Assembly (NCBI GenBank): GCA_963819785.1
Contig: CAWFXW010000037.1
Location: 930,001-994,000, forward strand
Origin: Palsa-504 sp963819785
GTDB taxonomy: Bacteria > Actinomycetota > Actinomycetes > Streptosporangiales > Streptosporangiaceae
Direction of reading: 5' to 3'
DNA length: 64,000 nucleotides
Shown: positions 1-8,983 of the stretch, one piece after another
Numbering within the stretch: the stretch's first letter is position 1
How the letters are laid out: each line of letters begins with the position of its first letter
Notes under the pieces: model-generated
Databases searched by the model: none
What the model saw: the letters and a program-made list of their open reading frames with translations, nothing else
What the model was told of the DNA's origin: nothing
Made by a program: the position numbers and the translations under genes

Positions 1-1
1 C

Positions 2-840
2 GCCCTGATCCGGCTCGGACCGCCTGCGGCGGGCGGCGGCCAGGAGCACCGGTTGACCGACGGGCTGCGGACCGCGGCGGGCGCCGCCCTGATCCTGGCC
101 GGCCTGACGCTGGCGGCCGGCTCGGGCGGGGGGAACCGTCTCGGCACCGCCCTGGGCGGCCTGGGCGTGATCGCGGCGGGCGGGATCCTCGGGCTGCCCG
201 CGCTGCGTCGGCTGGTCCCGGCCGGAACGCTGACCGCGCAGGCTGGGCTGCCCGTCACCATCCTCAGCCGGGGCCTGCTGACGTTCACGTTCTTCGGCGC
301 GGACGCCTATGTGACGCTGGCCCTGACCACGGTCCGCCACCGCACCCCGGTCGTGGCGGGCATCGCGGTCACCGGTGCCACGGTGGCCTGGACGGTCGGC
401 GCCTGGGTCCAGGCCCGGCTGAGCGAGAGCTGGGAGGGACGCCGCCTGGTGCGCAGCGGCCTGGTCGTCATCCTGGCCGGCATCGCCGGGATGGCCCTGG
501 TCCTGCGGCCCGGCGTGCCGGTAGCAGTGGGTCTGGCCGCCTGGACCGTCGCCGGCCTGGGGATGGGCCTGGCTTACGCGCCGATTTCGCTGATGATGCT
601 GCAGAAGGCGCCGCCCGGCCAGGAAGGCCGGGTGTCGGCATCGCTGAACCTGGCCGACGTGCTCGGCGACGCGATCGGCATCGGGGTGGGCGGCGCGGCG
701 GTGGCCGCCGCAGCCGGACATGACCTGCGCGCCGGCCTCACCGCCGCCTTCGGTATCGCGGCAGTGGTGGGCCTGGCCGCGCTGGCCGTTACCCGCCGGC
801 TTCCAGCCGGACCGACCTCGGCTCCGCCGCCCGTGACCGA
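2..840 (+). CDS. MFS transporter, C-terminal part (runs in from left edge; 3' end fused to another gene)
   Basis: The open frame enters from the left edge. It encodes repeated hydrophobic helices separated by short basic loops, including the MFS-type loop QARLSESWEGRRLVRSG and a helix ending GLAYAPISLMMLQKAPPGQEG. This is the C-terminal half of a multi-helix major facilitator exporter in the cytoplasmic membrane; the substrate is unknown. The last clear helix ends near position 800 (residues LAVTRRLPAG). After that the frame stays open to 1393 but the residues lose MFS character, while the opposite strand begins to look coding. The natural stop codon therefore seems to have been lost in a deletion that joined two convergent genes. 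The seam is placed at about 815-860 by eye. Confidence 0.75.
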
Positions 841-1334
841 ACAGGTGGTCGATGGGGTTGCAGCAGCCGCCGGTGCCGAATTCGACGAACCACAGCTCGT
901 TGACCTCGTTCCAGTTGTTGATGTGAATCTTGGCCAGCGCGTTGCTGAAGTCCGCGGGGGCGGCGGCGCCCACCCGGGTCGCCTCGAAGGTGATCGACAG
1001 GTCGGCACCGTGCCGCTGGCTGCCGGAAGGCACCGCGGTCCCGGCCGGCACCCCGGGCGCCGGGTTGCCGCCGGCCACGACGGCCGCGCTGGCGAAGCCC
1101 AGCAGGACCTGGAAGCCGCCGCCGATGGCATTCGGGTCGACCGGTATCCACCCGTTGGCATCGGGCACGATCACGTGCGCCGACGGGCCGGTCCAGGCCG
1201 CGCCCGGAGCGGGCGGGATCGGGTCCGGCTGGGGCGCGCCGGCGATGCTCACCGTCTGGAAGGTGGGCACCAGGACGGCGCCGGCCGTCCCGCCGAGGTT
1301 CTGCGGCCAGTGACCAGCCGGGTTCCGGCCTCGA
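840..1334 (-). pseudogene. Remnant of a leftward gene of unknown function, truncated at both ends
   Basis: A leftward frame between about 1334 and 840 reads as plausible protein: WPQNLGGTAGAVLVPTF, then GWIPVDPNAIGGGFQVLLGF, then IHINNWNEVNELWFVEFGTG and CCNPID. Below 840 the same frame turns into the antisense of the MFS gene and never meets a stop before the window edge. No ATG or GTG with a ribosome site precedes it, and uvrA ends at 1354, so the 5' end is also doubtful. I do not recognise the family with confidence. The paired cysteines and hydrophobic beta-like blocks suggest a globular domain. It is best read as a decayed gene that lost its 3' end in the deletion that removed the MFS stop. 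Confidence 0.5.
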
Positions 1335-1353
1335 CGGTGCAGCCGCCCGGCGG

Positions 1354-4209
1354 TCAGACCTCGAGGATCTTCTTGAGGAACTGGCCGGTGTAGCTTTCCT
1401 CGACGGCGGCGACCTGTTCCGGCAACCCGGTCGCGACCACCGTCCCGCCGCCCGCGCCGCCCTCGGGCCCGAGGTCGATGACCCAGTCGGCGGTCTTGAT
1501 GACGTCCAGGTTGTGCTCGATCACGATCACCGTGTTGCCCGTCTCGACCAGCCGGTCCAGCACGCCGAGCAGCTTGCGGATGTCCTCGAAGTGCAGCCCG
1601 GTGGTCGGCTCGTCCAGCACGTAGATGGTGCGGCCGGTGGCCCGGCGCTGCAGCTCGGAGGCGAGCTTGACCCGCTGTGCCTCGCCGCCGGACAAGGTGG
1701 GAGCGGGCTGGCCCAGCCGGACGTAGCCTAGGCCCACGTCGACCAGCGTCTTCAGGTGCCGGTGGATGGCGGGCACCGCCTCGAAGAACTCGGCCGCCTC
1801 CTCGATCGGCATGTCCAGGACCTCGGCGATCGTCTTGCCCTTGAAGTGCACCTGCAAGGTGTCGGTGTTGTACCGGGCCCCGTGGCAGACCTCGCACGGC
1901 ACGTAGACGTCGGGCAGGAACTGCATCTCGATCTTGATCGTCCCGTCCCCGGAGCAGGCCTCGCACCGCCCGCCCTTGACGTTGAACGAGAACCGGCCCG
2001 GCTGGTAGCCACGGATCTTCGCTTCGGTGGTCGCCGCGAACAGCTTCCGCACATGGTCGAACACGCCGGTGTAGGTGGCCGGGTTGGATCGCGGGGTGCG
2101 CCCGATCGGACCCTGATCAACGTGGACCACCTTGTCCAGGTGCTGGATCCCGGTCACCCGGACGTGCTTGCCCGGCACCGTCCTGGCCCCGTTCAGCTCG
2201 CGGGCCAGCGCCTTGTACAAGATGTCGTTGACCAGGGTCGACTTGCCCGAGCCCGACACCCCGGTGACCGCCACCAGGCAGCCGAGCGGGAACGCCACGT
2301 CTACGCCGCGCAGGTTGTGCTCGCTGGCGCCCTTGACCGCGACCTCACGCTTGGCGTTGCGCGGCCGGCGGCTGATCGGCACCGGGATAGCCTCCCGGCC
2401 CGACAGGTAGGCACCGGTCAGCGAGTCCCGGCTGGCCAGCAGGTCCTCGACGGTCCCGGAGACCACGATGTTGCCGCCGTGCTCGCCGGCCCGCGGCCCG
2501 ATGTCCACGATCCAGTCCGCGGCCCTGATCGTGTCCTCGTCGTGCTCGACGACGATCAGCGTGTTGCCCAGGTTGCGCAGCCGCAGCAGCGTCTCGAGCA
2601 ACCGGTGGTTGTCCCGCTGGTGCAGCCCGATGGACGGCTCGTCCAGCACGTAGAGCACCCCGACCAGCCCCGAGCCGATCTGGGTGGCCAGCCTGATCCG
2701 CTGGGCCTCGCCGCCCGCCAGCGTGGCCGACGCGCGGTCCAGGGTCAGGTAGTCCAGGCCGACGTCGAGCAGGAAACCCATCCGGGCGTTGACTTCCTTC
2801 ACGATCCGCTGGGCGATCTGCTGGTCGCGGTCGGACAGCTCCAGGGTGAGCAGCAGCTTGGCCAGCTCGCCGACGGGCAGCGCGCATAGCTCGGCGATCG
2901 ACCGGCCGTCCACCGTGACCGCGAGCGACACCGGCTTGAGCCGGGCGCCGCCGCAGGACGGACACGGCACCTCACGCATGTATCCGGCGAACTTCTCCCG
3001 GCTCGAGTCCGACTCGGCCTCGGCGTGCCGTCGCTCGACCCACGGGATCACGCCCTCGAACGTCGTGTAGTACGAGCGCTCCCGGCCGTACCGGTTCCGG
3101 TACCTGACGTGGACTTGCCCGTCGTAGCCGCGCAGCAGGGCCTGCCGGGCGGCGCTGGGCAGCTTGGCCCAGGGCGTGTCCATCCGGAACCCGACCGTCT
3201 CGCCGAGCGCCTGGATCAGCCGTTCGAAATAGTCGCTGAGGTGGCCGCTGCTCCACGGCGAGAGCGCGCCGTCGTTCAGCGACTTGCTCTCGTCCGGGAC
3301 GATGAGCTCCGGGTCGACCTCCAGCTTGGTACCCAGCCCGGTGCAGTCCGGGCACGCGCCCCACGGCGAGTTGAACGAGAACGAGCGCGGTTCGAGCTCG
3401 TCGAAGGACAGGTCGTCGTACAGGCAGGCCAGATGCTCGGAGTACATCCGCTCGCGATGCTGGTCGGTGTCCGGCAGGTCGATGAAGTCGAGGATGACCA
3501 CCCCGCCGGACAGGCCGAGCGCGGTCTCCACCGAGTCGGTCAGCCGGCGCCGCGCGGTGTCCTTGACCGCGAGCCGGTCGACGATCACCTCGATGTCATG
3601 CTTCTCGTACTTCTTCAGGGCGGGCAGCTGGCCGGCCAGCGCCTCGTCCAGCCGGACGATGGTGCCGTCCACCCGGGCCCGGGAGTAGCCCTTGGTCTGC
3701 AGCTCGCGCAGCAGCTCGCCGTACTCGCCCTTGCGCCCGCGCACCACCGGCGCGAGGACCTGGAACCTGGTCCCCTCCTCCAGCTCCATCACCCGGTCCA
3801 CGATCTGCTGCGGGGTCTGCCGCGCGATCGGCCGCCCGCAGATCGGGCAGTGCGGCTTGCCGATCCTCGCGTACAGCAGCCGCAGGTAGTCGTAGACCTC
3901 GGTGATCGTGCCCACCGTGGAGCGGGGGTTGCGGCTCGCGGACTTCTGGTCGATGGAGACCGCGGGCGACAGCCCGTCGATGAAGTCGACGTCGGGCTTG
4001 TCCATCTGGCCGAGGAACTGCCGGGCGTAGGCGGACAGCGACTCGACGTACCGTCGCTGGCCCTCGGCGAAGATGGTGTCAAAGGCCAGGCTGGACTTGC
4101 CCGAGCCGGACAGCCCGGTGAACACGATCATGGCGTCCCGCGGCAGGTCCAGCGAGACGTCCTTCAGGTTGTGCTCGCGGGCGCCGCGAACGACGAGCCG
4201 GTCAGCCAC
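1354..4209 (-). CDS. uvrA: UvrABC excinuclease subunit A
   Basis: This is the damage-recognition ATPase of nucleotide excision repair, 951 residues, the usual length. Two ABC modules are visible: Walker A GLSGSGKSS near residue 33 and GVSGSGKST near 655, with signature motifs LAGGEAQRIRLA and LSGGEAQRVKLA. Cysteine pairs of the zinc modules appear as CPICGRPI, CPDCTGLG, CPSCGGARL and CEACSGDG followed by CEVCHGARYN. The family hallmark YVESLSAYARQFLGQM follows the first Walker A. The frame extends further upstream, but I chose the GTG at 4207-4209 because homologous UvrA proteins begin at ADRLVVRGAREHNLKD and a GGAGAG ribosome site lies about ten bases upstream. No obvious LexA box was seen in the leader. 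Confidence 0.97.
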   Translation of the reverse strand: MADRLVVRGAREHNLKDVSLDLPRDAMIVFTGLSGSGKSSLAFDTIFAEGQRRYVESLSAYARQFLGQMDKPDVDFIDGLSPAVSIDQKSASRNPRSTVGTITEVYDYLRLLYARIGKPHCPICGRPIARQTPQQIVDRVMELEEGTRFQVLAPVVRGRKGEYGELLRELQTKGYSRARVDGTIVRLDEALAGQLPALKKYEKHDIEVIVDRLAVKDTARRRLTDSVETALGLSGGVVILDFIDLPDTDQHRERMYSEHLACLYDDLSFDELEPRSFSFNSPWGACPDCTGLGTKLEVDPELIVPDESKSLNDGALSPWSSGHLSDYFERLIQALGETVGFRMDTPWAKLPSAARQALLRGYDGQVHVRYRNRYGRERSYYTTFEGVIPWVERRHAEAESDSSREKFAGYMREVPCPSCGGARLKPVSLAVTVDGRSIAELCALPVGELAKLLLTLELSDRDQQIAQRIVKEVNARMGFLLDVGLDYLTLDRASATLAGGEAQRIRLATQIGSGLVGVLYVLDEPSIGLHQRDNHRLLETLLRLRNLGNTLIVVEHDEDTIRAADWIVDIGPRAGEHGGNIVVSGTVEDLLASRDSLTGAYLSGREAIPVPISRRPRNAKREVAVKGASEHNLRGVDVAFPLGCLVAVTGVSGSGKSTLVNDILYKALARELNGARTVPGKHVRVTGIQHLDKVVHVDQGPIGRTPRSNPATYTGVFDHVRKLFAATTEAKIRGYQPGRFSFNVKGGRCEACSGDGTIKIEMQFLPDVYVPCEVCHGARYNTDTLQVHFKGKTIAEVLDMPIEEAAEFFEAVPAIHRHLKTLVDVGLGYVRLGQPAPTLSGGEAQRVKLASELQRRATGRTIYVLDEPTTGLHFEDIRKLLGVLDRLVETGNTVIVIEHNLDVIKTADWVIDLGPEGGAGGGTVVATGLPEQVAAVEESYTGQFLKKILEV

Positions 4210-4293
4210 TGCGCCTCTTCTCTCCAAGCTCAGGGAAACGGGTACACGGATCGCTTGGCGATGGTAGCCGGGGGGTCTGACATTTTCGGGGGT

Positions 4294-4311
4294 CCGGGGG
4301 TCGCCCCCCGG
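4294..4311. terminator. GC-rich hairpin between the ornithine cyclodeaminase-like gene and uvrA
   Basis: CCGGGGG, a 4-base loop and CCCCCGG form a 7-bp all-GC stem in the gap between two leftward genes. It resembles the hairpins actinomycetes use as terminators, though no T-run follows. It would separate transcription of the upstream gene from uvrA. Confidence 0.45.
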
Positions 4312-4436
4312 GAAAACACTGTGGTCTTGGTCGCCTCGCCCGGACTCTGCCCCGTCCCATATCTCAAGCACCAAACCGGTCGCCGTTATGCCCGCCCCGC
4401 TCCCTCCACGATAGCGCCCGGCCCGGCAGCGTGCGG

Positions 4437-5408
4437 CTAGAAATCGGCGCTGGTGCCGGCGCCAAGCCGGGCGGCCTTCTCGTACAGGTAGGCGGCCGCG
4501 GCCAGGTCCTCGGCGGCCAGGCCCAGCGACTCGAACACGGTGATCTCCTCGTCGCCGGATCGCCCGGTCGCGGTGCCGGTGAGCAGTTCGCCGAGCTCGG
4601 CCCGGACCGGGTTGTCCGCGCCCTCGGCCGCGGCCAGCAGGAAGTCCCCGGACTCGTTGCTGACGGACTCGCGGCTGTCGGCGAACACGGCCGCCTCAGC
4701 CATGGTCGCGGTGTCGAGCTCCCGGTCGCGGGGCAGGCACGCGCCGACCGCGTTGACGTGCGCTCCCGCGGCCAGCCACTCGCGGCGCAGCACCGGTTGC
4801 TTCGCGTTGGTCGCGGTGACCACGATGCCGGCCCCGTCGAGCGCCTCGGGGACCGAGCCGCTGGCGGTGACCGGCACGTTCAGCTGTCCGGTCAGCTCGG
4901 CGGCGACCTCGCGGGCCCGGGCCGGGTCGCGACCGGTGATGCGGATCCCGGTGAGCGCCCGGGTCGCGGCCAGGGCGTGCGCGTGCGCCTGGCCCTGGAC
5001 GCCGGTGCCGACGATGGCTACCTCGGCCGCGCCGGGCCGGGCCAGGAGGTCGGTGGCGACGGCGGAGACCGCCGCGGTGCGGATCTCGGTGACCGCCGAC
5101 GCGTTGACCATGGCCAGCGGCTCCCCGGTGTCGGCGGCGAACAGCAGCACCCCGCCCTGGTGGGCGTCCTTGCCGATGGCCGGGTTGCCGGGGGTGATGC
5201 AGATCGCCTTGAGCCCGTAGCCGGCCGGAGAGTAGGCGGGCATCAGGCCCATGAAGCCCGCGGCGTCCCTGGGCATGACCACCGTGCGCAGCGGCTGCTG
5301 GATCTGGCCGCGGGCCAGGTCGGCCAGCGCCTGGCGCATGACGTCCGCGCATTCGCGGTATCCGAGCAGCTCACGCACGTGGTGACCGGCCAGGACGAGG
5401 ATCTTCAC
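4437..5408 (-). CDS. Ornithine cyclodeaminase / mu-crystallin family protein
   Basis: This 323-residue protein matches the length of the ornithine cyclodeaminase/mu-crystallin family. These are NAD(P)-dependent enzymes that deaminate or reduce small imino/amino acids such as ornithine, alanine or ketimines. The substrate loop GLKAICITPGNPAIGKDAHQ and the block MVNASAVTEIRTAAVSAVAT are characteristic. The Rossmann nucleotide site is VAIVGTGVQGQAHAHAL near residue 135. I chose the GTG at 5406-5408, with GGAGAG six bases upstream, because the family begins at KILVLAGHHVRELL; upstream codons in this frame are antisense to the MBL gene. It is divergent from the MBL hydrolase and upstream of uvrA, separated from it by a hairpin. 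The exact substrate cannot be told. Confidence 0.88.
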   Translation of the reverse strand: MKILVLAGHHVRELLGYRECADVMRQALADLARGQIQQPLRTVVMPRDAAGFMGLMPAYSPAGYGLKAICITPGNPAIGKDAHQGGVLLFAADTGEPLAMVNASAVTEIRTAAVSAVATDLLARPGAAEVAIVGTGVQGQAHAHALAATRALTGIRITGRDPARAREVAAELTGQLNVPVTASGSVPEALDGAGIVVTATNAKQPVLRREWLAAGAHVNAVGACLPRDRELDTATMAEAAVFADSRESVSNESGDFLLAAAEGADNPVRAELGELLTGTATGRSGDEEITVFESLGLAAEDLAAAAYLYEKAARLGAGTSADF

Positions 5409-5498
5409 GCGGCTCTCCAGATCGTTGCGGCGAAACCACGGGCGGCGGGACGCCGGCTCGGGGCAAGTGGCCAGGTCCGTTCGGTATAAGTTTTGAAG

Positions 5499-6161
5499 GT
5501 GACTTACTCGGGAGAGGTTCATGTCGGCGGCCCGCCGGACACTCGTGAGATCGAGGGCCTGACCGTGACCAAGATATCGGTGGGCCCGATGGACAACAAC
5601 GCCTACCTGCTGCGCTGCGCCAGCACGGGCCAGGGCTTGCTCATCGACGCGGCCAACGAGGCGGGCCGGCTGATCGAGATGATCGGGGACACCCCGGTCG
5701 GCACGATCGTCACCACGCACCGGCACGCCGACCACTGGCAGGCGCTGCCGGAGGTGCAGACCCGGACCGGCGCGGTCGTGGTCGCGCACCCGGCCGACGC
5801 GGACGAGCTTCCGGTCCAGGTCGGCCACCGGGCCGAGCACGGCGAGGTGCTGACCTTCGGCGATTGCGCGGTGTCCCTGATCCACCTGCGCGGGCACACG
5901 CCGGGCAGCCTGGCCGTGCTCTACGACGCGGGCGGTCGCCTGTCGGGCTCGCCGCACGTGTTCACCGGAGACTCGCTGTTCCCCGGCGGCGTCGGCAAGA
6001 CCAACTCCCCCGCGGACTTCAGCTCACTGCTCACCGACGTGACCGAACGGCTGTTCGGCCCGCTGCCGGACGCGACCTGGGTGTATCCCGGGCACGGCAA
6101 CGACACCACCCTCGGCACTGAACGGCCGCACCTGGACGAGTGGCGCGCACGCGGCTGGTGA
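5499..6161 (+). CDS. MBL-fold metallo-hydrolase
   Basis: About 220 residues with the metallo-beta-lactamase fold. The metal motif is THRHADHW near residue 75 (an HxHxDH variant), followed by HLRGHTPGS, FTGDSLFPGG and YPGHGNDTTLG, all ligand-bearing motifs of the glyoxalase II/hydroxyacylglutathione hydrolase-like group. The second histidine position is normal. The substrate is unknown, though a thioester is usual for this group. A TTG at 5493 and a GTG at 5499 are both possible starts and neither has a clear ribosome site; I chose GTG. The coding end lies two bases from the convergent SRPBCC gene. Confidence 0.85.
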   Translation: MTYSGEVHVGGPPDTREIEGLTVTKISVGPMDNNAYLLRCASTGQGLLIDAANEAGRLIEMIGDTPVGTIVTTHRHADHWQALPEVQTRTGAVVVAHPADADELPVQVGHRAEHGEVLTFGDCAVSLIHLRGHTPGSLAVLYDAGGRLSGSPHVFTGDSLFPGGVGKTNSPADFSSLLTDVTERLFGPLPDATWVYPGHGNDTTLGTERPHLDEWRARGW

Positions 6162-6163
6162 GC

Positions 6164-6748
6164 TTAGACGCGGCGTTTGGGGCGGCTGGGCCGCGGCGGC
6201 ATGGGTTCGGCCGGGTCACTGGCCTGGACCACCCCGGCCTGCAGCCGGCCGAGGACCATCGCCCACGCGCCCGCCATGAACTCCGCCTGGGCGGGCGTGT
6301 CGACGATCTGGTGCACCTCGACGTGCGCGCCCTGCGGGTGGGCCCGGATCCGCAGGTAGCCGGTCATCTCACCGCCCGGCACGGGCACGTTGTCGTCCTC
6401 GAAGTCCCAGCGCATCACGATCAGTTCGGGCGGGCAGACCAGTTCGTAGCGGCCGCGCACGTTCGTGCCCCACTCCATGGTGGCGGCGAACCGGCCGTCC
6501 TCGATCGAGACCGGCACGCCCAGCCAGCGGGAGTAGACGGCTTGGTCCGTGAATGCGGTGTAAGTCAGAGCCGGGCTGGTGCCGACCACCGTGGCGGCCA
6601 CCACCACCGGCGTGGTGCGCACGTCCGGGGCCCGGCCGGGGTCGCGCGGGTCGGCGTCGGCGTTCACCCACTTGCCGGGGCTGGCCAGGGCCCCGTGCAG
6701 CCCGCGCAGGGCCTCGGGCCGGGCGCGGTAGCGCCGCGAGGTGCCCAC
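6164..6748 (-). CDS. SRPBCC (AHSA1/START-like) domain protein
   Basis: 194 residues with a START-like fold. After about 45 variable residues the domain begins VVVAATVVGTSPALTYTAFT and continues with YSRWLGVPVSIEDGRFAAT and LIVMRWDFEDD, the pattern of AHSA1-type SRPBCC proteins that bind hydrophobic ligands. The C-terminus is proline/arginine rich. The GTG start lacks a ribosome site, so the true start could be internal. It is divergent from the DinB-type gene at 6790, with a 41-base gap that must hold both promoters. Function cannot be narrowed further. Confidence 0.8.
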   Translation of the reverse strand: MGTSRRYRARPEALRGLHGALASPGKWVNADADPRDPGRAPDVRTTPVVVAATVVGTSPALTYTAFTDQAVYSRWLGVPVSIEDGRFAATMEWGTNVRGRYELVCPPELIVMRWDFEDDNVPVPGGEMTGYLRIRAHPQGAHVEVHQIVDTPAQAEFMAGAWAMVLGRLQAGVVQASDPAEPMPPRPSRPKRRV

Positions 6749-6789
6749 CGCGGTTAATTTGGCTGTAGCCGAACAAAGGGGAGGATCTG

Positions 6790-7407
6790 ATGGATATCTG
6801 GCCGGTGATCCACGACGAGCGCAAGGCGCTGGCCGCCGACCTGAAGGGCCGCGGCGGCGAGGAGTGGGCCACCCCCTCGCTGTGCAGCCAGTGGACCGTG
6901 CGTGACGTGCTCGCCCATATGACCTCGACCGCGAGCCTGACGCCGCCGGCCTTCTTCGGCAAGCTGATCGGGTCCGGGTTCAACTTCGAGAAGGTGCAGG
7001 CCAGCGGGATAGCCGCGAACCGAGGTTCGTCGCCCGCCGACGCCATGGCCCGGTTCGAGGCGGTGCTGACCTCGGTCAAGCACCCGCCGGGCCCGGCCGA
7101 CACCTGGCTCGGCGAGACGATCGTGCACGCCGAGGACATCCGCCGTCCGCTCGGGATCGTGCACCACTACCCGACCGACGCCGTGGTCCAGGTGGCCAGC
7201 TTCTACCAGGGCTCGAACCTGCTGATCGGCAGCAAGCGCCGGATCGAGGGGCTGACCTTGCGCGCCACCGACGCCGACTGGTCGCACGGCACCGGACCCG
7301 AGGCCGCGGGGCCGATCCTGTCTCTGGTCCTGACCATGACCGGGCGCAAGGCACCGATCGACGACCTCACCGGCGAGGGTGTGGCGACCCTGCGCTCGCG
7401 GTCTTAG
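6790..7407 (+). CDS. TIGR03083-type (maleylpyruvate isomerase N-terminal/DinB-like) protein
   Basis: 205 residues. The N-terminus DIWPVIHDERKALAADL followed by WATPSLCSQWTVRDVLAHM is the signature of the mycothiol-dependent maleylpyruvate isomerase/DinB four-helix family. The metal histidines fit H in VLAHM and H in ETIVHAEDIRRPLG. Members typically use mycothiol, the actinobacterial thiol, as cofactor. An AGGGGAGG ribosome site precedes the ATG. The last 41 bases overlap the 3' end of the convergent membrane protein gene. The substrate is unknown. Confidence 0.85.
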   Translation: MDIWPVIHDERKALAADLKGRGGEEWATPSLCSQWTVRDVLAHMTSTASLTPPAFFGKLIGSGFNFEKVQASGIAANRGSSPADAMARFEAVLTSVKHPPGPADTWLGETIVHAEDIRRPLGIVHHYPTDAVVQVASFYQGSNLLIGSKRRIEGLTLRATDADWSHGTGPEAAGPILSLVLTMTGRKAPIDDLTGEGVATLRSRS

Positions 7408-7996
7408 CGCTCGCGGTGACCGCGGGCCCGCCACGGCTGAACAGGGGGACGAAGATGTGGGCCAGGGGGCCGATGCAGGCCGCGTAGACGACCGTGCCGA
7501 CGCCGACCGTGCCGCCGAGCAGCCAGCCGACCAGCAGCACGGTGGCCTCGATCGCGGTCCGCACCACGCGCAGCGAGTGGCCGCGGGCCGCGAAGCCGGT
7601 CATCAGCCCGTCGCGCGGCCCCGGCCCGAGGCCCGCGCCGATGTACAGGCCGGTGGCCACGCCGTTCAGGGCCACGCCCGACACCATCACCGCGGCGCGG
7701 ACCGGCAGCGAGTGCGGCGGCGCGACCAGGGCCAGCATCGCGTCGATGACAGTGCCGATCACGATCACGTTGCACAGCGTGCCGAGGCCGGGCCGCTGCC
7801 GTAGCGGGATCCACGCCAGCAGCACCACCGCGCCCACGATGATCGCCCAGGTCCCGGTGGGAATCCCGGTGCGCCGCGACAGCCCCTGGTGCAGGACGTC
7901 CCACGGGTCCACGCCCAGCCCGGCCAGCAGCAGCATCGAGTCGCTGATCCCGTACAGCAGGAGCCCAGCGAACAACTGGAGGAGACGGCGCGGCAT
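7367..7996 (-). CDS. YczE/YyaS/YitT-like integral membrane protein
   Basis: 209 residues with about five hydrophobic helices (LLQLFAGLLLYGISDSMLL, TWAIIVGAVVLLAWIPL, NVIVIGTVIDAMLALV, AAVMVSGVALNGVATGLYIG and VLLVGWLLGGTVGVGTVVYA). The conserved motif GVDPWDVLHQGLSRRTG after helix one and GAGLGPGPRDGLMTG after helix four are typical of the YczE/YyaS/YitT group. Its role is poorly known. The C-terminal tail overlaps the convergent gene by 41 bases. The start codon has no strong ribosome site. Confidence 0.85.
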   Translation of the reverse strand: MPRRLLQLFAGLLLYGISDSMLLLAGLGVDPWDVLHQGLSRRTGIPTGTWAIIVGAVVLLAWIPLRQRPGLGTLCNVIVIGTVIDAMLALVAPPHSLPVRAAVMVSGVALNGVATGLYIGAGLGPGPRDGLMTGFAARGHSLRVVRTAIEATVLLVGWLLGGTVGVGTVVYAACIGPLAHIFVPLFSRGGPAVTASAKTASAGSPHPRR

Positions 7997-8056
7997 GCCA
8001 CTCAGGATGCCAAGATTGGCCCCTTGCGAGTAGAGCCAGTTCGGGCTTCTTTGGCT

Positions 8057-8974
8057 TTATCTGGCGATACCCCGCGGGTCGAAGACCGCCCGGATCCGGG
8101 TGATCTTGCCGTTCTCGACGTGCATCCAGTTCGCCACCGGCACCGGGTCGGCCACCGAGGTGAGCATGTCGTACCAGGTCAGGACGTCGTCGGATCCGGC
8201 GGCGAAGACCTCGCGGACCTCGATGCCGGTCATGATCTGAGCCAGGCCCTGCAGGCCGCGCAGGCACTCGTCGGGGCCCTTGGCCTGTCCCATCGGCCCG
8301 GTGAAGGTCACGTCGTCGGCCAGCACCGTCCGCAGCCGGGCGAAGTCCCTGGCCCGCCAGGCGTCGAAGTAGGTCGCGGCCGCGGCGGCCGCGCTGTCGT
8401 CGTGAGTCATGTCTCTAGCCTGCCAGCCGGGTCTGGCCAGGGCGCGGCGGTAGCGGACTTCGGTGACCCCGCCGAGGTCATCGAGCAGGTGACGGGCGCT
8501 GTCCGGGACGAACCCGGCGCGTACGTAGAAGCGGCGGGCGCGGGCGTTGGCCTCGAGCACCCACAGCGTGATGGTCGTGTACCCGGCCGCGCGGGCCTTG
8601 GCCAGCACCTGGTCCATCAGGGCCCGCCCGGTACCCGTCGACCACCAGGCGGGGTGGACGTAGAGCGCGTAGAGTTCGGCGACCTCGTGCTCCGAACCCG
8701 CCGGGGTCAGCGGATATGGCCACGGCATGTCCAGCACATCGCGCTCGGGCCCGTACGCCGCGTAGCCGACGATGCCGTCGTGCACCGCGGCGATCATCCG
8801 CTGCCAGGGCCGGGTGCGGAACGACTGCCGGATGCGGGCGCCGCCGTCGGGAGCCGTGGCCCGGTCGAGGATCGCGGGGGCGATGATGCCGTCATAGGCG
8901 GCTTGCCAGCTATCTCGCCTCACGGCTTCGATCTGCGCCGCGTCCGCTGTGGAGGCGGATCGGATCACCACCAT
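8057..8974 (-). CDS. GNAT acetyltransferase fused to a SnoaL/NTF2-like domain
   Basis: 305 residues in one uninterrupted frame. Residues 1-185 form a GNAT N-acetyltransferase: IRSASTADAAQIEAV at the N-terminus and ELYALYVHPAWWSTGTGRAL, the acetyl-CoA motif A variant, then LWVLEANARARRFYVRAGF. Residues 190-305, starting at MTHDDSAAAAAATYFDAW, form an NTF2/SnoaL-like domain (ADDVTFTGPMGQAKGPDECL and NWMHVENGKITRIRAVFD). No stop separates the two, so either this is a true fusion or a second start at the internal ATG near 8409 gives a separate SnoaL protein. It begins ten bases after the pucR-like gene ends, so the two are probably co-transcribed. Substrates are unknown. Confidence 0.82.
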   Translation of the reverse strand: MVVIRSASTADAAQIEAVRRDSWQAAYDGIIAPAILDRATAPDGGARIRQSFRTRPWQRMIAAVHDGIVGYAAYGPERDVLDMPWPYPLTPAGSEHEVAELYALYVHPAWWSTGTGRALMDQVLAKARAAGYTTITLWVLEANARARRFYVRAGFVPDSARHLLDDLGGVTEVRYRRALARPGWQARDMTHDDSAAAAAATYFDAWRARDFARLRTVLADDVTFTGPMGQAKGPDECLRGLQGLAQIMTGIEVREVFAAGSDDVLTWYDMLTSVADPVPVANWMHVENGKITRIRAVFDPRGIAR

Positions 8975-8983
8975 CGGGACAAA

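Noticed and set aside
3025..4440. Long rightward open frame opposite uvrA
   Set aside because: It lies wholly antisense to the uvrA Walker, zinc and signature motifs and has no family features; high GC keeps such frames open.
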